64,000 nt of DNA from Streptomyces sp. Act143 (GTDB lineage: Bacteria; Actinomycetota; Actinomycetes; Streptomycetales; Streptomycetaceae). The notes beneath the pieces are model-generated. The model made no database searches, had not been told where the DNA came from, and saw only the letters and a list, made by a program, of their open reading frames with translations. Below are positions 52,991 to 64,000 of the stretch, in pieces. Made by a program: the position numbers and the translations under genes. How positions within the stretch are numbered: position 1 is the first letter of the stretch; each line of letters starts with the position of its first letter. The DNA lies in assembly GCF_003143935.1 (NCBI RefSeq), contig NZ_QFRX01000001.1:7240555-7304554 (forward strand). Direction: 5' to 3'.

Positions 52991-53179
52991 ATGGCTGAAC
53001 ACCCGCACGCAAGGCTCGTCCGCAAGGGCTTCGGGGCCTTCACCCGCGGGGACCTGGACATCCTGCGAGAGCCGATCGCGTAGGACGCCACGCATCACGT
53101 TCCCGGCAGTCACCCGCTCTCGGACGACTTCAAGAAGGGCGTCGAGGACATCGAGAAGAGCGACGGGTTCTGGGCCTGA
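52991..53179 (+). pseudogene. Remnant of a SnoaL/NTF2-like domain gene
   Basis: ATG 52991 opens MAEHPHARLVRKGFGAFTRGDLDILREPIA, then TAG at 53081-53083. The same frame continues with DATHHVPGSHPLSDDFKKGVEDIEKSDGFWA to TGA 53177. The HVPGxHPLSxDFKG pattern after a DLDxL helix is that of SnoaL-like polyketide-cyclase/NTF2 family proteins, which run to about 120-140 residues. Here the stop and the missing remainder make it a decayed fragment of about 62 codons. The surrounding gap (52854-53380) otherwise holds only a weak GCCGGC hairpin near 52862 and the terminator at 53208. Confidence 0.72.
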
Positions 53180-53207
53180 ACGCCAGCCCGTGTCCCATTC
53201 CGGGCAT

Positions 53208-53260
53208 GCCGAAGGCCCCGGCTTCCGCCCTGGGGAAGGGCGGGTGCCGGGGCCTTCGGT
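53208..53260. terminator. Strong hairpin between holA side and rpsT
   Basis: GCCGAAGGCCCCGGC (53208-53222) pairs over 15 bases with GCCGGGGCCTTCGGT (53246-53260), with a CGCCCT/AGGGCG stem in the loop. It probably acts on both convergent transcripts. Confidence 0.75.
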
Positions 53261-53380
53261 TCACGATGCTGGATCCGCGCCCGCGTGGCGAACGCAGGCC
53301 GCGCGCAGATCCGGGGTGCCGGACGGGAGCGGATGAGAGAGGGCCCGCTCGATTCCCTCCGGCGGTCAGATCAGAAGGTG

Positions 53381-53647
53381 TCAGCCCTTGAGGGACGCGA
53401 CCTTGGAAGCAAGCGCCGACTTCTTGTTGGCGGCCTGGTTCTTGTGGATGACGCCCTTCGAGACGGCCTTGTCGAGCTGACGCGCGGCAGCGCGCTGGTA
53501 CTCGGTGGCCTTCTCGACGTCACCCGCGGCAGCAGCCTCACGGGCCTTGCGGATCGCGGTCTTCAGGGAGGACTTGACGGCCTTGTTGCGCTGCCGAGCC
53601 TTCTCGTTGGTCTTGATCCGCTTGATCTGGGACTTGATGTTCGCCAC
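53381..53647 (-). CDS. rpsT: 30S ribosomal protein S20
   Basis: Small-subunit assembly protein. GTG 53647 gives an 88-residue, Lys/Arg/Ala-rich helical protein beginning ANIKSQIKRIKTNEKARQRN and ending with the AANKKSALASKVASLKG segment, all typical of S20. The open frame is much longer upstream on this strand, antisense to lepA, but the family start and length fix the gene here. It is divergent from lepA. Confidence 0.97.
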   Translation of the reverse strand: MANIKSQIKRIKTNEKARQRNKAVKSSLKTAIRKAREAAAAGDVEKATEYQRAAARQLDKAVSKGVIHKNQAANKKSALASKVASLKG

Positions 53648-53750
53648 TGATTGAGCCTTTTCAGGTTCAGGCACGGGACCGCTAGGGGCCCGGGCCAGGT
53701 GATTTCTTGGGGTGTGCCTCGCGCTGAGAGGGCATGAGACACAGCCACCC

Positions 53751-53780
53751 AGGCTACCAGGGGGCCGGGCGGCGGCCCAA
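53751..53780 (-). promoter_or_regulatory. Promoter of rpsT
   Basis: Read on the minus strand, TTGGGC (53780-53775) and TAGCCT (53756-53751) with an 18-base spacer. Initiation near 53744 would give a leader of about 97 bases. Confidence 0.5.
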
Positions 53781-53869
53781 AACGGTCCCCGGTCGCCCGT
53801 CGTGGGACCATGGAGCCTACGTATCGATCCGACCCGAGGCATAAGGCGCCTCAAGAGACAGGACCCTGC

Positions 53870-55738
53870 GTGCCCGCGACCCCTAACAATGTGCCCGAGC
53901 CGAGCCGTACCGACCCGGCTCTGATCCGCAATTTCTGCATCATCGCGCACATCGACCACGGCAAGTCCACCCTCGCCGACCGGATGCTCCAGCTGACCGG
54001 TGTGGTCGAGCAGCGGCAGATGCGTGCTCAGTACCTCGACCGTATGGACATCGAGCGTGAGCGTGGCATCACGATCAAGTCCCAGGCGGTGCGTTTGCCG
54101 TGGGCTCCGACCCACGACAAGAGCAGCACGCACATCCTGAACATGATCGACACTCCCGGGCACGTCGACTTCACCTACGAGGTCTCGCGGTCGCTCGCCG
54201 CCTGCGAGGGGACCATCCTCCTCGTCGACGCCGCCCAGGGCATCGAGGCCCAGACCCTCGCCAACCTGTACCTGGCGATGGAGAACGACCTCACGATCAT
54301 CCCCGTACTGAACAAGATCGACCTGCCGGCCGCGCAGCCCGAGAAGTTCGCCGAGGAGCTCGCCAACCTCGTCGGGTGCGACCCCGACGACGTGCTGCGG
54401 GTCTCCGCGAAGACCGGTGTCGGCGTCGACGCGCTGCTCGACAAGGTGGTGCGGGAGATCCCGGCCCCCGTCGGCGTCGCCGACGCGCCCGCCCGCGCCA
54501 TGATCTTCGACTCCGTCTACGACTCCTACCGCGGTGTCGTGACGTACGTCCGTGTCATCGACGGCCAGCTCAACAAGCGTGAGCGGATCAGGATGATGTC
54601 CACGGGCGCGACCCACGAGCTGCTGGAGATCGGGACCAACTCGCCCGAGATGCTCGGCGCCGACGGGCTCGGGGTCGGTGAGGTGGGCTACCTCATCACC
54701 GGTGTGAAGGACGTCCGGCAGTCCAAGGTCGGTGACACCGTCACCAGCCAGCAGAAGGGGGCCACCGAGGCGCTCGGGGGCTACAAGGACCCCAAGCCCA
54801 TGGTCTTCTCCGGGCTCTATCCGCTGGACGGCTCGGACTACCCCGAGCTGCGCGAGGCCCTCGACAAGCTCCAGCTGAACGACGCCGCGCTGGTCTACGA
54901 GCCGGAGACGTCCGCCGCCCTCGGCTTCGGCTTCCGTGTCGGCTTCCTCGGGCTGCTGCACCTCGACGTGATCCGTGAGCGGCTGGAGCGCGAGTTCGGT
55001 CTCGATCTCATCGCCACCGCGCCCAACGTGGTCTACCGCGTCCTCATGGAGGACGGCACCGAGCACACGGTCACCAACCCGAGCGAGTTCCCCGAGGGCA
55101 AGATCAACGAGGTGTACGAGCCCGTCGTACGGGCCACCATCCTCGCGCCCTCGGAGTTCATCGGGGCGATCATGGAGCTGTGCCAGACCCGGCGCGGCAC
55201 CCTGCTCGGCATGGACTACCTGTCCGAGGACCGGGTGGAGATCCGCTACACCCTGCCGCTCGCGGAGATCGTCTTCGACTTCTTCGACCAGCTGAAGTCC
55301 AAGACCCGCGGCTACGCCTCCCTGGACTACGAGCCCACCGGCGAGCAGGCCTCCAGCCTCGTCAAGGTCGACATCCTGCTGCACGGCGACAAGGTCGACG
55401 CCTTCTCGGCGATCACGCACAAGGACGCGGCCTACGCGTACGGTGTGCGGCTCGTCGCCAAGCTGCGCGAGCTCATCCCGCGGCAGGCCTTCGAGGTGCC
55501 CATCCAGGCCGCCATCGGCTCCCGGGTCATCGCCCGCGAGACCATCCGCGCCATCCGCAAGGACGTCCTCGCCAAGTGCTACGGCGGTGACATCTCCCGT
55601 AAGCGGAAGCTCCTTGAGAAGCAGAAGGAGGGCAAGAAGCGGATGAAGATGGTGGGCTCTGTGGAGGTTCCGCAGGAGGCCTTCATCGCCGTACTGAGCA
55701 GCGACGACGCCGCGGGTTCCGGCAAGGGCAAGAAGTAA
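53870..55738 (+). CDS. lepA: Elongation factor 4 (LepA)
   Basis: Ribosome-dependent GTPase acting in translation and 30S biogenesis. GTG 53870 with AGGA seven bases upstream gives 622 residues; the open frame extends to 53810 but lacks a site. The G domain has NFCIIAHIDHGKSTLADRM (split: AHIDHGKST about 25), DTPGHVDF (about 97) and NKID (about 151). The LepA-specific C-terminus is present with EVPIQAAIGSRVIARETI and KCYGGDISRKRKLLEKQKEGKKRMK (split: KCYGGDISRKRKLL). The tail is slightly extended and Ser/Gly-rich. Divergent from rpsT, as in other streptomycetes. Confidence 0.97.
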   Translation: MPATPNNVPEPSRTDPALIRNFCIIAHIDHGKSTLADRMLQLTGVVEQRQMRAQYLDRMDIERERGITIKSQAVRLPWAPTHDKSSTHILNMIDTPGHVDFTYEVSRSLAACEGTILLVDAAQGIEAQTLANLYLAMENDLTIIPVLNKIDLPAAQPEKFAEELANLVGCDPDDVLRVSAKTGVGVDALLDKVVREIPAPVGVADAPARAMIFDSVYDSYRGVVTYVRVIDGQLNKRERIRMMSTGATHELLEIGTNSPEMLGADGLGVGEVGYLITGVKDVRQSKVGDTVTSQQKGATEALGGYKDPKPMVFSGLYPLDGSDYPELREALDKLQLNDAALVYEPETSAALGFGFRVGFLGLLHLDVIRERLEREFGLDLIATAPNVVYRVLMEDGTEHTVTNPSEFPEGKINEVYEPVVRATILAPSEFIGAIMELCQTRRGTLLGMDYLSEDRVEIRYTLPLAEIVFDFFDQLKSKTRGYASLDYEPTGEQASSLVKVDILLHGDKVDAFSAITHKDAAYAYGVRLVAKLRELIPRQAFEVPIQAAIGSRVIARETIRAIRKDVLAKCYGGDISRKRKLLEKQKEGKKRMKMVGSVEVPQEAFIAVLSSDDAAGSGKGKK

Positions 55739-55788
55739 CCGCGTTTTCCCGCGAAAATCGGGGCCTGTCGCGTCTGGGCGCGACGGGC

Positions 55789-55806
55789 CCCTACGCATGC
55801 GTAGGG
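55789..55806. promoter_or_regulatory. 18-bp perfect palindrome upstream of acyl-CoA ligase
   Basis: CCCTACGCATGCGTAGGG is a perfect palindrome. Immediately before it is a 13-bp GGGGCC-TGTCGCG type hairpin, which may end the lepA transcript. The palindrome could belong to that terminator or be an operator. Confidence 0.5.
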
Positions 55807-55884
55807 TCGCGCTCTGTAGGAAGTGACAGGCCGCCGCCCCTTACGCAGGCGGCGGTCGCGCTCTACTCTGATCTCCACTCGATA

Positions 55885-55899
55885 GTTACTCGTGAGTTA
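55885..55899. promoter_or_regulatory. Candidate TetR-type operator before acyl-CoA ligase
   Basis: GTTACTCGTGAGTTA contains ACTC-GT-GAGT symmetry 94-108 bases upstream of the start. It resembles lipid-gene operators bound by TetR-family regulators in actinobacteria, from general memory. Confidence 0.35.
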
Positions 55900-55992
55900 A
55901 ACAACAGCTGTTCGAGCACACCGGTCGAGTCCACCGAGTACACCAGCCGCACTGAGCCAGCCGCCGCACTGTCGCGGGCCCCGGAGGATGTC

Positions 55993-57867
55993 GTGAGCGA
56001 CACACAGACCCTGATCGAGAACCGTCCGCCGAGCGTGGCGACCCTCTTCCTGGAGCGCGTTGCGGCCACGCCCGACGCGGAGGCGTACCGCTACCCCGTG
56101 CCCCCGGCCTCCGGCGAGGGCCCCGACGACTGGAAGTCGCTGAGCTGGGGTGAGACCGCCGAGCGGGTCTACGCCATCGCCGCCGGCCTGATCGAGCTCG
56201 GCGTGCAGCCCGAGCAGCGGGTCGCGCTGTCCTCCTCGACCCGGGTCGAGTGGATCCTCGCCGACCTCGGCATCCTGTGCGCGGGCGCCGCCACGACCAC
56301 CGTGTACCCGCAGACCAACGCCGACGAGTCGGCGTTCATCGTCTCCGACTCCGAGAGCCGGGTGCTGTTCGCGGAGAACGCCGAGCAGGTCGCCAAGGCG
56401 AAGGAGAAGCGCGCCGAGCTGCCCGCGCTGACCCATGTCGTGGTCATCGACGCCGAGGGCGTGGAGACCGGCGACTGGGTGCTCACCCTCGCCGAGCTGG
56501 AGGCCCGCGGCGCGGCCCGGCTGGAGAAGGACCCCGAGCTGATCAAGGAGCGGGTCGGCGCGATCACCAAGGACCAGCTCGCCACCCTCATCTACACCTC
56601 CGGCACCACCGGCCGCCCGAAGGGTGTCCGGCTCCCGCACGACAACTGGGCCTACATGGCCAAGGCGATCGCCGCGACCGGGCTGATCAGCACCGAGGAC
56701 GTGCAGTACCTGTGGCTGCCGCTCGCGCACGTCTTCGGCAAGGTGCTCACCTCCGGCCAGATCGAGGTCGGGCACGTCACCGCCGTAGACGGCCGCGTCG
56801 ACAAGATCATCGAGAATCTGCCGGTCGTGCAGCCGACGTACATGGCGGCCGTGCCGCGCATCTTCGAGAAGGTCTACAACGGGGTCGCCGCCAAGGCCCG
56901 CGCGGGCGGCGGCGCCAAGTACAAGATCTTCCAGTGGGCGTCCGAGGTGGCCCGCGAGTACGCCAAGGCCAGCCAGGACAACTTCCGCCGCACCGGCACC
57001 GCGAGCGCCCCCTTCGGCCTGTCCGCCAAGCACAAGGTCGCCGACGCGCTGGTCTTCGCCAAGATCCGCGAGGCGTTCGGCGGCAACCTGCGGGCGTGTG
57101 TCTCGGGCAGCGCGGCCCTCGCCCCGGAGATCGGCTACTTCTTCGCCGGCGCCGGCATCCACATCCTGGAGGGCTACGGCCTCACGGAGTCCTCGGCCGC
57201 CTCCTTCGTCAACCCCGGCGAGGCCTACCGCACCGGCACGGTCGGCAAGCCGCTGCCCGGCACGGAGGTGCGCATCGCCGAGGACGGCGAGATCCTGCTG
57301 CGCGGCCCCGGCATCATGGAGGGCTACCACGGGCTGCCCGAGAAGACCGCCGAGGTGCTGGAGAGCGACGGCTGGTTCCACACCGGGGACATCGGCGAGC
57401 TGTCGCCCGACGGGTACCTGCGGATCACCGACCGCAAGAAGGACCTCATCAAGACCTCCGGCGGCAAGTACATCGCGCCCGCCGAGGTCGAGGGGCAGTT
57501 CAAGGCGGTGTGCCCCTACGTCTCCAACATCCTCGTGCACGGCGCCGACCGGAACTTCTGCACCGCGCTCATCGCGCTGGACGAGGTCGCGATCCTCGGC
57601 TGGGCCGAGGAGAACGGGCTCGGCGGGAAGTCGTACGCGGAGGTCGTGGCCGCGCCGGAGACGGTGGCCATGGTCGAGGGGTACATCAAGGAGCTCAACG
57701 AGGGGCTCCAGCGGTGGCAGACCATCAAGAAGTTCCGGCTGCTGCCCCGGGACCTCGACGTGGAGCACGGGGAGATCACGCCGAGCCTGAAGCTGAAGCG
57801 GCCGGTCGTGGAGCGGGAGTACAAGCACCTCATCGACGAGATGTACGCGGGGACCCGGGAGGCGTAG
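55993..57867 (+). CDS. Long-chain fatty-acid--CoA ligase (AMP-forming)
   Basis: Activates long-chain fatty acids to acyl-CoA at the membrane face. GTG 55993 is preceded by GGAGGATGTC. The 624-residue ANL-family enzyme has the AMP motif YTSGTTGRPKGVRLPHDN (about 199), the hinge-side EGYGLTES (about 393), the GEILLRGPGIMEGYHG segment (about 433) and the late DRKKDLIKTSGGKYIAP (about 480). Length and C-terminus fit mycobacterial FadD15-like, long-chain type ligases. Nearby DegV also handles fatty acids, but the genes are not adjacent. Confidence 0.92.
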   Translation: MSDTQTLIENRPPSVATLFLERVAATPDAEAYRYPVPPASGEGPDDWKSLSWGETAERVYAIAAGLIELGVQPEQRVALSSSTRVEWILADLGILCAGAATTTVYPQTNADESAFIVSDSESRVLFAENAEQVAKAKEKRAELPALTHVVVIDAEGVETGDWVLTLAELEARGAARLEKDPELIKERVGAITKDQLATLIYTSGTTGRPKGVRLPHDNWAYMAKAIAATGLISTEDVQYLWLPLAHVFGKVLTSGQIEVGHVTAVDGRVDKIIENLPVVQPTYMAAVPRIFEKVYNGVAAKARAGGGAKYKIFQWASEVAREYAKASQDNFRRTGTASAPFGLSAKHKVADALVFAKIREAFGGNLRACVSGSAALAPEIGYFFAGAGIHILEGYGLTESSAASFVNPGEAYRTGTVGKPLPGTEVRIAEDGEILLRGPGIMEGYHGLPEKTAEVLESDGWFHTGDIGELSPDGYLRITDRKKDLIKTSGGKYIAPAEVEGQFKAVCPYVSNILVHGADRNFCTALIALDEVAILGWAEENGLGGKSYAEVVAAPETVAMVEGYIKELNEGLQRWQTIKKFRLLPRDLDVEHGEITPSLKLKRPVVEREYKHLIDEMYAGTREA

Positions 57868-57874
57868 CGGGCCC

Positions 57875-58447
57875 TCAGCCCCGGCCCCTGTGCACCAGCC
57901 GGCGCAGCTCCCGGATCTGCTCGCGCAGTGCGCGCAGGTCCGGGGGGTGCTCCGCTTCCAACTCGGCCTCCAGTTCGGCCAGTCGGCCCGCCACCTCCCC
58001 GCACTCGGCCTGGTCCTGCGCCAGCAACCGCTCCAACTGCTGGTTCTTGCGGTGCAGGTCCAGAAAGACGCTGACCTTCGCCCGTAGCACCCACGGGTCG
58101 AACGGCTTGGTCAAGTAGTCCGCCGCTCCTGTCGCGTAGCCGCGGAAGGCGTAGCCGGAGTCGTCCTCCGCGCCGGTCAGGAAGATGATCGGGACGTCCT
58201 TGGTCTGGTCGAGCCGTTTGATGTTCGCGGCGGTCTCGAAGCCGTCCATGCCCGGCATGCGGACGTCGAGCAGGACGAGGGCGAACGGCCGGCGCAGCAG
58301 CGCCTTCATGGCTTCCTCGCCCGAACGCGCCCGGACGAGCGGCTCGTTGAGGGACCCCAGGACGGCCTCCAGGGCGATCAGGTTGTCCTCCATGTCGTCG
58401 ACCAGGAGGATGCCGGCGCGCCCGTCGGTCGTTGCCTCAGCGCTCAT
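57875..58447 (-). CDS. Response regulator without output domain (OsaB-like)
   Basis: Phosphoacceptor protein. The 190-residue product has a receiver domain (about 11-130) with the acidic pair DD (VDDMEDN), the phosphorylated Asp in VLLDVRMPGMDGFE (about 60), T in LTGAEDD and K in LTKPFDPW (about 115). In place of a DNA-binding domain it has a coiled-coil tail (about 130-185, LERLLAQDQAECGEVAGRLAELE). It lies 12 bases after the stop of the hybrid kinase, in one transcription unit. The build matches S. coelicolor OsaB, an osmoadaptation regulator, as I recall it. Output is probably by protein binding. Confidence 0.88.
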   Translation of the reverse strand: MSAEATTDGRAGILLVDDMEDNLIALEAVLGSLNEPLVRARSGEEAMKALLRRPFALVLLDVRMPGMDGFETAANIKRLDQTKDVPIIFLTGAEDDSGYAFRGYATGAADYLTKPFDPWVLRAKVSVFLDLHRKNQQLERLLAQDQAECGEVAGRLAELEAELEAEHPPDLRALREQIRELRRLVHRGRG

Positions 58448-58459
58448 GGTGACTGTGCC

Positions 58460-62623
<4,164 letters not shown>

Positions 62624-62725
62624 GGCGGCCCACTTCGGTGACTCGGCGCTTATGGGCGCAGTCAGTCTGTCACTCTGTCCGCATCGGCTGAGGCGTATTC
62701 GTCCGAACTGCTCGGGGAGCTGGAC

Positions 62726-64000
62726 ATGGGGGCCATTCCGACGCAACGGGAGAGCGATCCCCGTGCCTCTGATGTGCCTGCGCGCGAAGAGGCGCTGCCG
62801 TCCGCCCGGGCGCACGCCACCCTCACCGGCAGCTGCCACGCGCCCGGCGCCGCCCGCGCACTGCTGCGCAGCGCGCTCACGGAATGGACCGAACTCGGCC
62901 TGCCCGGCATGGCCCGGCTCACCGGACGCGTCGTCGACGACCTCGTCATCGTCACCAGCGAGCTCGTCACCAACGCGGTCGTCCACGCGGGCACCGACGT
63001 CGAACTCGACTGCCGTATGGAGGAAACGGGCGCGGTCGTCGTGGAGGTCACCGACCACCACCCCTCGCGCGCCCCGCGCGGCAGGCAGCCCGAACCGCCG
63101 TACGAGGCGACCGAGGGCGCGCACGGCCCTGCGGAGCACGCCTCGGCGCAACACGGCCCGGGCGCGAGGGAATACCACCACGGCACCCCGGAGTACGGCC
63201 GCGGCCTGCGCCTCGTCGCCACCCTCGCCGAGTCCTGGGGCGTGACCTACCGCACCGGCTCCAAGACCGTGTGGGCCCGCCTCACCGACGAGGAAGGCGC
63301 GGCCACCGGGGATTCGGCCCCGGACGCGTACTCGGCCCCGGACCCGGCACCGGACCCGGACTCCTGTCCGGCACCGGCCCCGAATGCGTACCCGGCACCG
63401 GACCCGGACTCCGACCAGGAGGAGCGTGCGCTGGAGCGCGGACTGCGCGTCGCCGAGATCCTCGCCCCCGAACCGCGGCGGTTCGAGCGCGACCAGGACT
63501 GGCTCAACCGGGGAGCCCTGTCCTTCCTCGCCGAGGCCTCCGACCTGCTCGCCGGGCAGCTCGACGAGGACCTGGTGGCCGCGCTCGCCGGCCAGCTGAT
63601 CGTGCCGCGGCTCGCCGACTGGTGCGCGGTGTGGCTGGAGGACGAGCTGATGGGGCGCTGGGGCTCCCCGCGCGCGACCGAGGCCGACGGCGGCGTGGGC
63701 GGGGGAGTCCGGGGCGCCGACGGGATCGGCGGGCCGGGACCGCGGCTGGCCCGCGTCTGGCACGGCAGCGAGAGCCTCATCGAGGACCTGCGCCGGGCCC
63801 TGGAGAAGGAGACGCCGCGACTGCCGGACCCGCCGCGCTCGGGCCCCGTCCCCTTCCCCTGGCCCGGCGACGCGCTCGGCCCGCACGGCACCCACGGCAC
63901 GGCCCTCGCGTACCGCCTGATCGCCGGAGGCTGTCCGCTCGGCACCCTGGTCATCGGACGGGCGGGCCTGCTGCGCTTCCCCGACGAGATCACCGGCCTC
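62726..64000 (+). CDS. ATPase/GAF multidomain regulator (OsaC-like), 3' end outside window
   Basis: Open frame of 425 codons from ATG 62726 (GGGGAG seven bases upstream) continuing past the window edge with no stop. Residues about 30-190 are an RsbW/HATPase_c-type anti-sigma kinase domain with VTSELVTNAVVHAG (N box, about 77) and YGRGLRLVATLAESWGV (G box, about 160). A Pro/Asp/Ala-rich repeat linker (about 190-235) leads to a GAF-like domain with FLAEASDLLAGQLDEDLVAALA (split: FLAEASDLLAG about 267) and LIAGGCPLGTLVIG. Proteins with this order normally end in a SpoIIE/PP2C phosphatase, which would lie outside the window. Divergent from the hybrid kinase with 102 bases between starts; in S. 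coelicolor OsaC controls SigB in osmotic stress. Confidence 0.85.
   Translation, partial: MGAIPTQRESDPRASDVPAREEALPSARAHATLTGSCHAPGAARALLRSALTEWTELGLPGMARLTGRVVDDLVIVTSELVTNAVVHAGTDVELDCRMEETGAVVVEVTDHHPSRAPRGRQPEPPYEATEGAHGPAEHASAQHGPGAREYHHGTPEYGRGLRLVATLAESWGVTYRTGSKTVWARLTDEEGAATGDSAPDAYSAPDPAPDPDSCPAPAPNAYPAPDPDSDQEERALERGLRVAEILAPEPRRFERDQDWLNRGALSFLAEASDLLAGQLDEDLVAALAGQLIVPRLADWCAVWLEDELMGRWGSPRATEADGGVGGGVRGADGIGGPGPRLARVWHGSESLIEDLRRALEKETPRLPDPPRSGPVPFPWPGDALGPHGTHGTALAYRLIAGGCPLGTLVIGRAGLLRFPDEITGL

Noticed and set aside
53648..55798. Minus-strand frame extending rpsT by more than 700 codons.
   Set aside because: It is antisense to lepA. S20 is 88 residues with the GTG at 53647.
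62624..63895. Long minus-strand open frame continuing upstream of the hybrid kinase.
   Set aside because: It is antisense to a clear HATPase/GAF coding frame on the plus strand; extreme GC third-position bias leaves antisense frames open. The kinase start at 62623 is family-like.

Overview
The window reads as a chromosomal core segment of a Streptomyces (or very close actinomycete). The evidence is extreme GC content, strong G/C third-position bias, many GTG starts, four-base ATGA/GTGA gene overlaps, and a gene order (rne, rplU-rpmA-obg, proB-proA, nadD, rsfS, leuS, comEA-comEC, holA, rpsT, lepA) that I know from memory to be the conserved rne-to-lepA stretch of Streptomyces chromosomes. There is no prophage, insertion sequence, CRISPR array or integrase.

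Layout. Bases 1-3500 hold an RNase E/G gene whose 5' end lies outside the window. Bases 3763-9311 are a tightly overlapping dTDP-rhamnose operon (rmlA, rmlB, rmlD, a TarS-like glycosyltransferase, rmlC). The rplU-rpmA-obg translation genes follow. Bases 11802-25315 form an envelope region: a secreted FG-GAP protein, a Tat-exported PhoD-type phosphatase, a sulfotransferase, a fused cytidylyltransferase-SDR (CDP-ribitol type), two membrane-domain CDP-glycerol/ribitol phosphotransferases, another glycosyltransferase, and a polysaccharide pyruvyltransferase. Together with the rml genes this looks like a wall teichoic acid or related phosphate-glycopolymer locus. Bases 25493-36010 hold proline biosynthesis, two sister membrane proteins sharing a VVFDE(A/S)FVRAA motif, an M48 protease, two single-span microproteins, nadD, an LCP/LytR_C protein, rsfS and a histidine phosphatase.

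Bases 36086-38489 are a block bounded by two identical tRNA-Ala(GGC) genes and containing a cytochrome P450 and two tiny zinc-ribbon proteins. Next comes a NuoF-ferredoxin fusion translationally coupled to a ferric-reductase-like membrane protein. After that lies a leucine-leader attenuator in front of leuS, then degV, comEA-comEC, an arylamine N-acetyltransferase, holA, a SnoaL-like pseudogene, rpsT, lepA and a long-chain acyl-CoA ligase. The right end resembles OsaABC: a short response regulator, a giant HAMP-array hybrid kinase, and a divergent ATPase/GAF protein that runs off the window.

Regulation visible in sequence includes several genes whose start codon sits about 6-8 bases after a TANNNT -10 box (leaderless geometry), a Leu attenuator, long inverted repeats in front of the two ribitol-polymer genes, an 11-bp-period direct repeat in front of the sulfotransferase, and operator-like palindromes near the P450, ferric-reductase and acyl-CoA ligase genes. 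Functional statements rest on motif recognition and recalled family knowledge; no database search was run.
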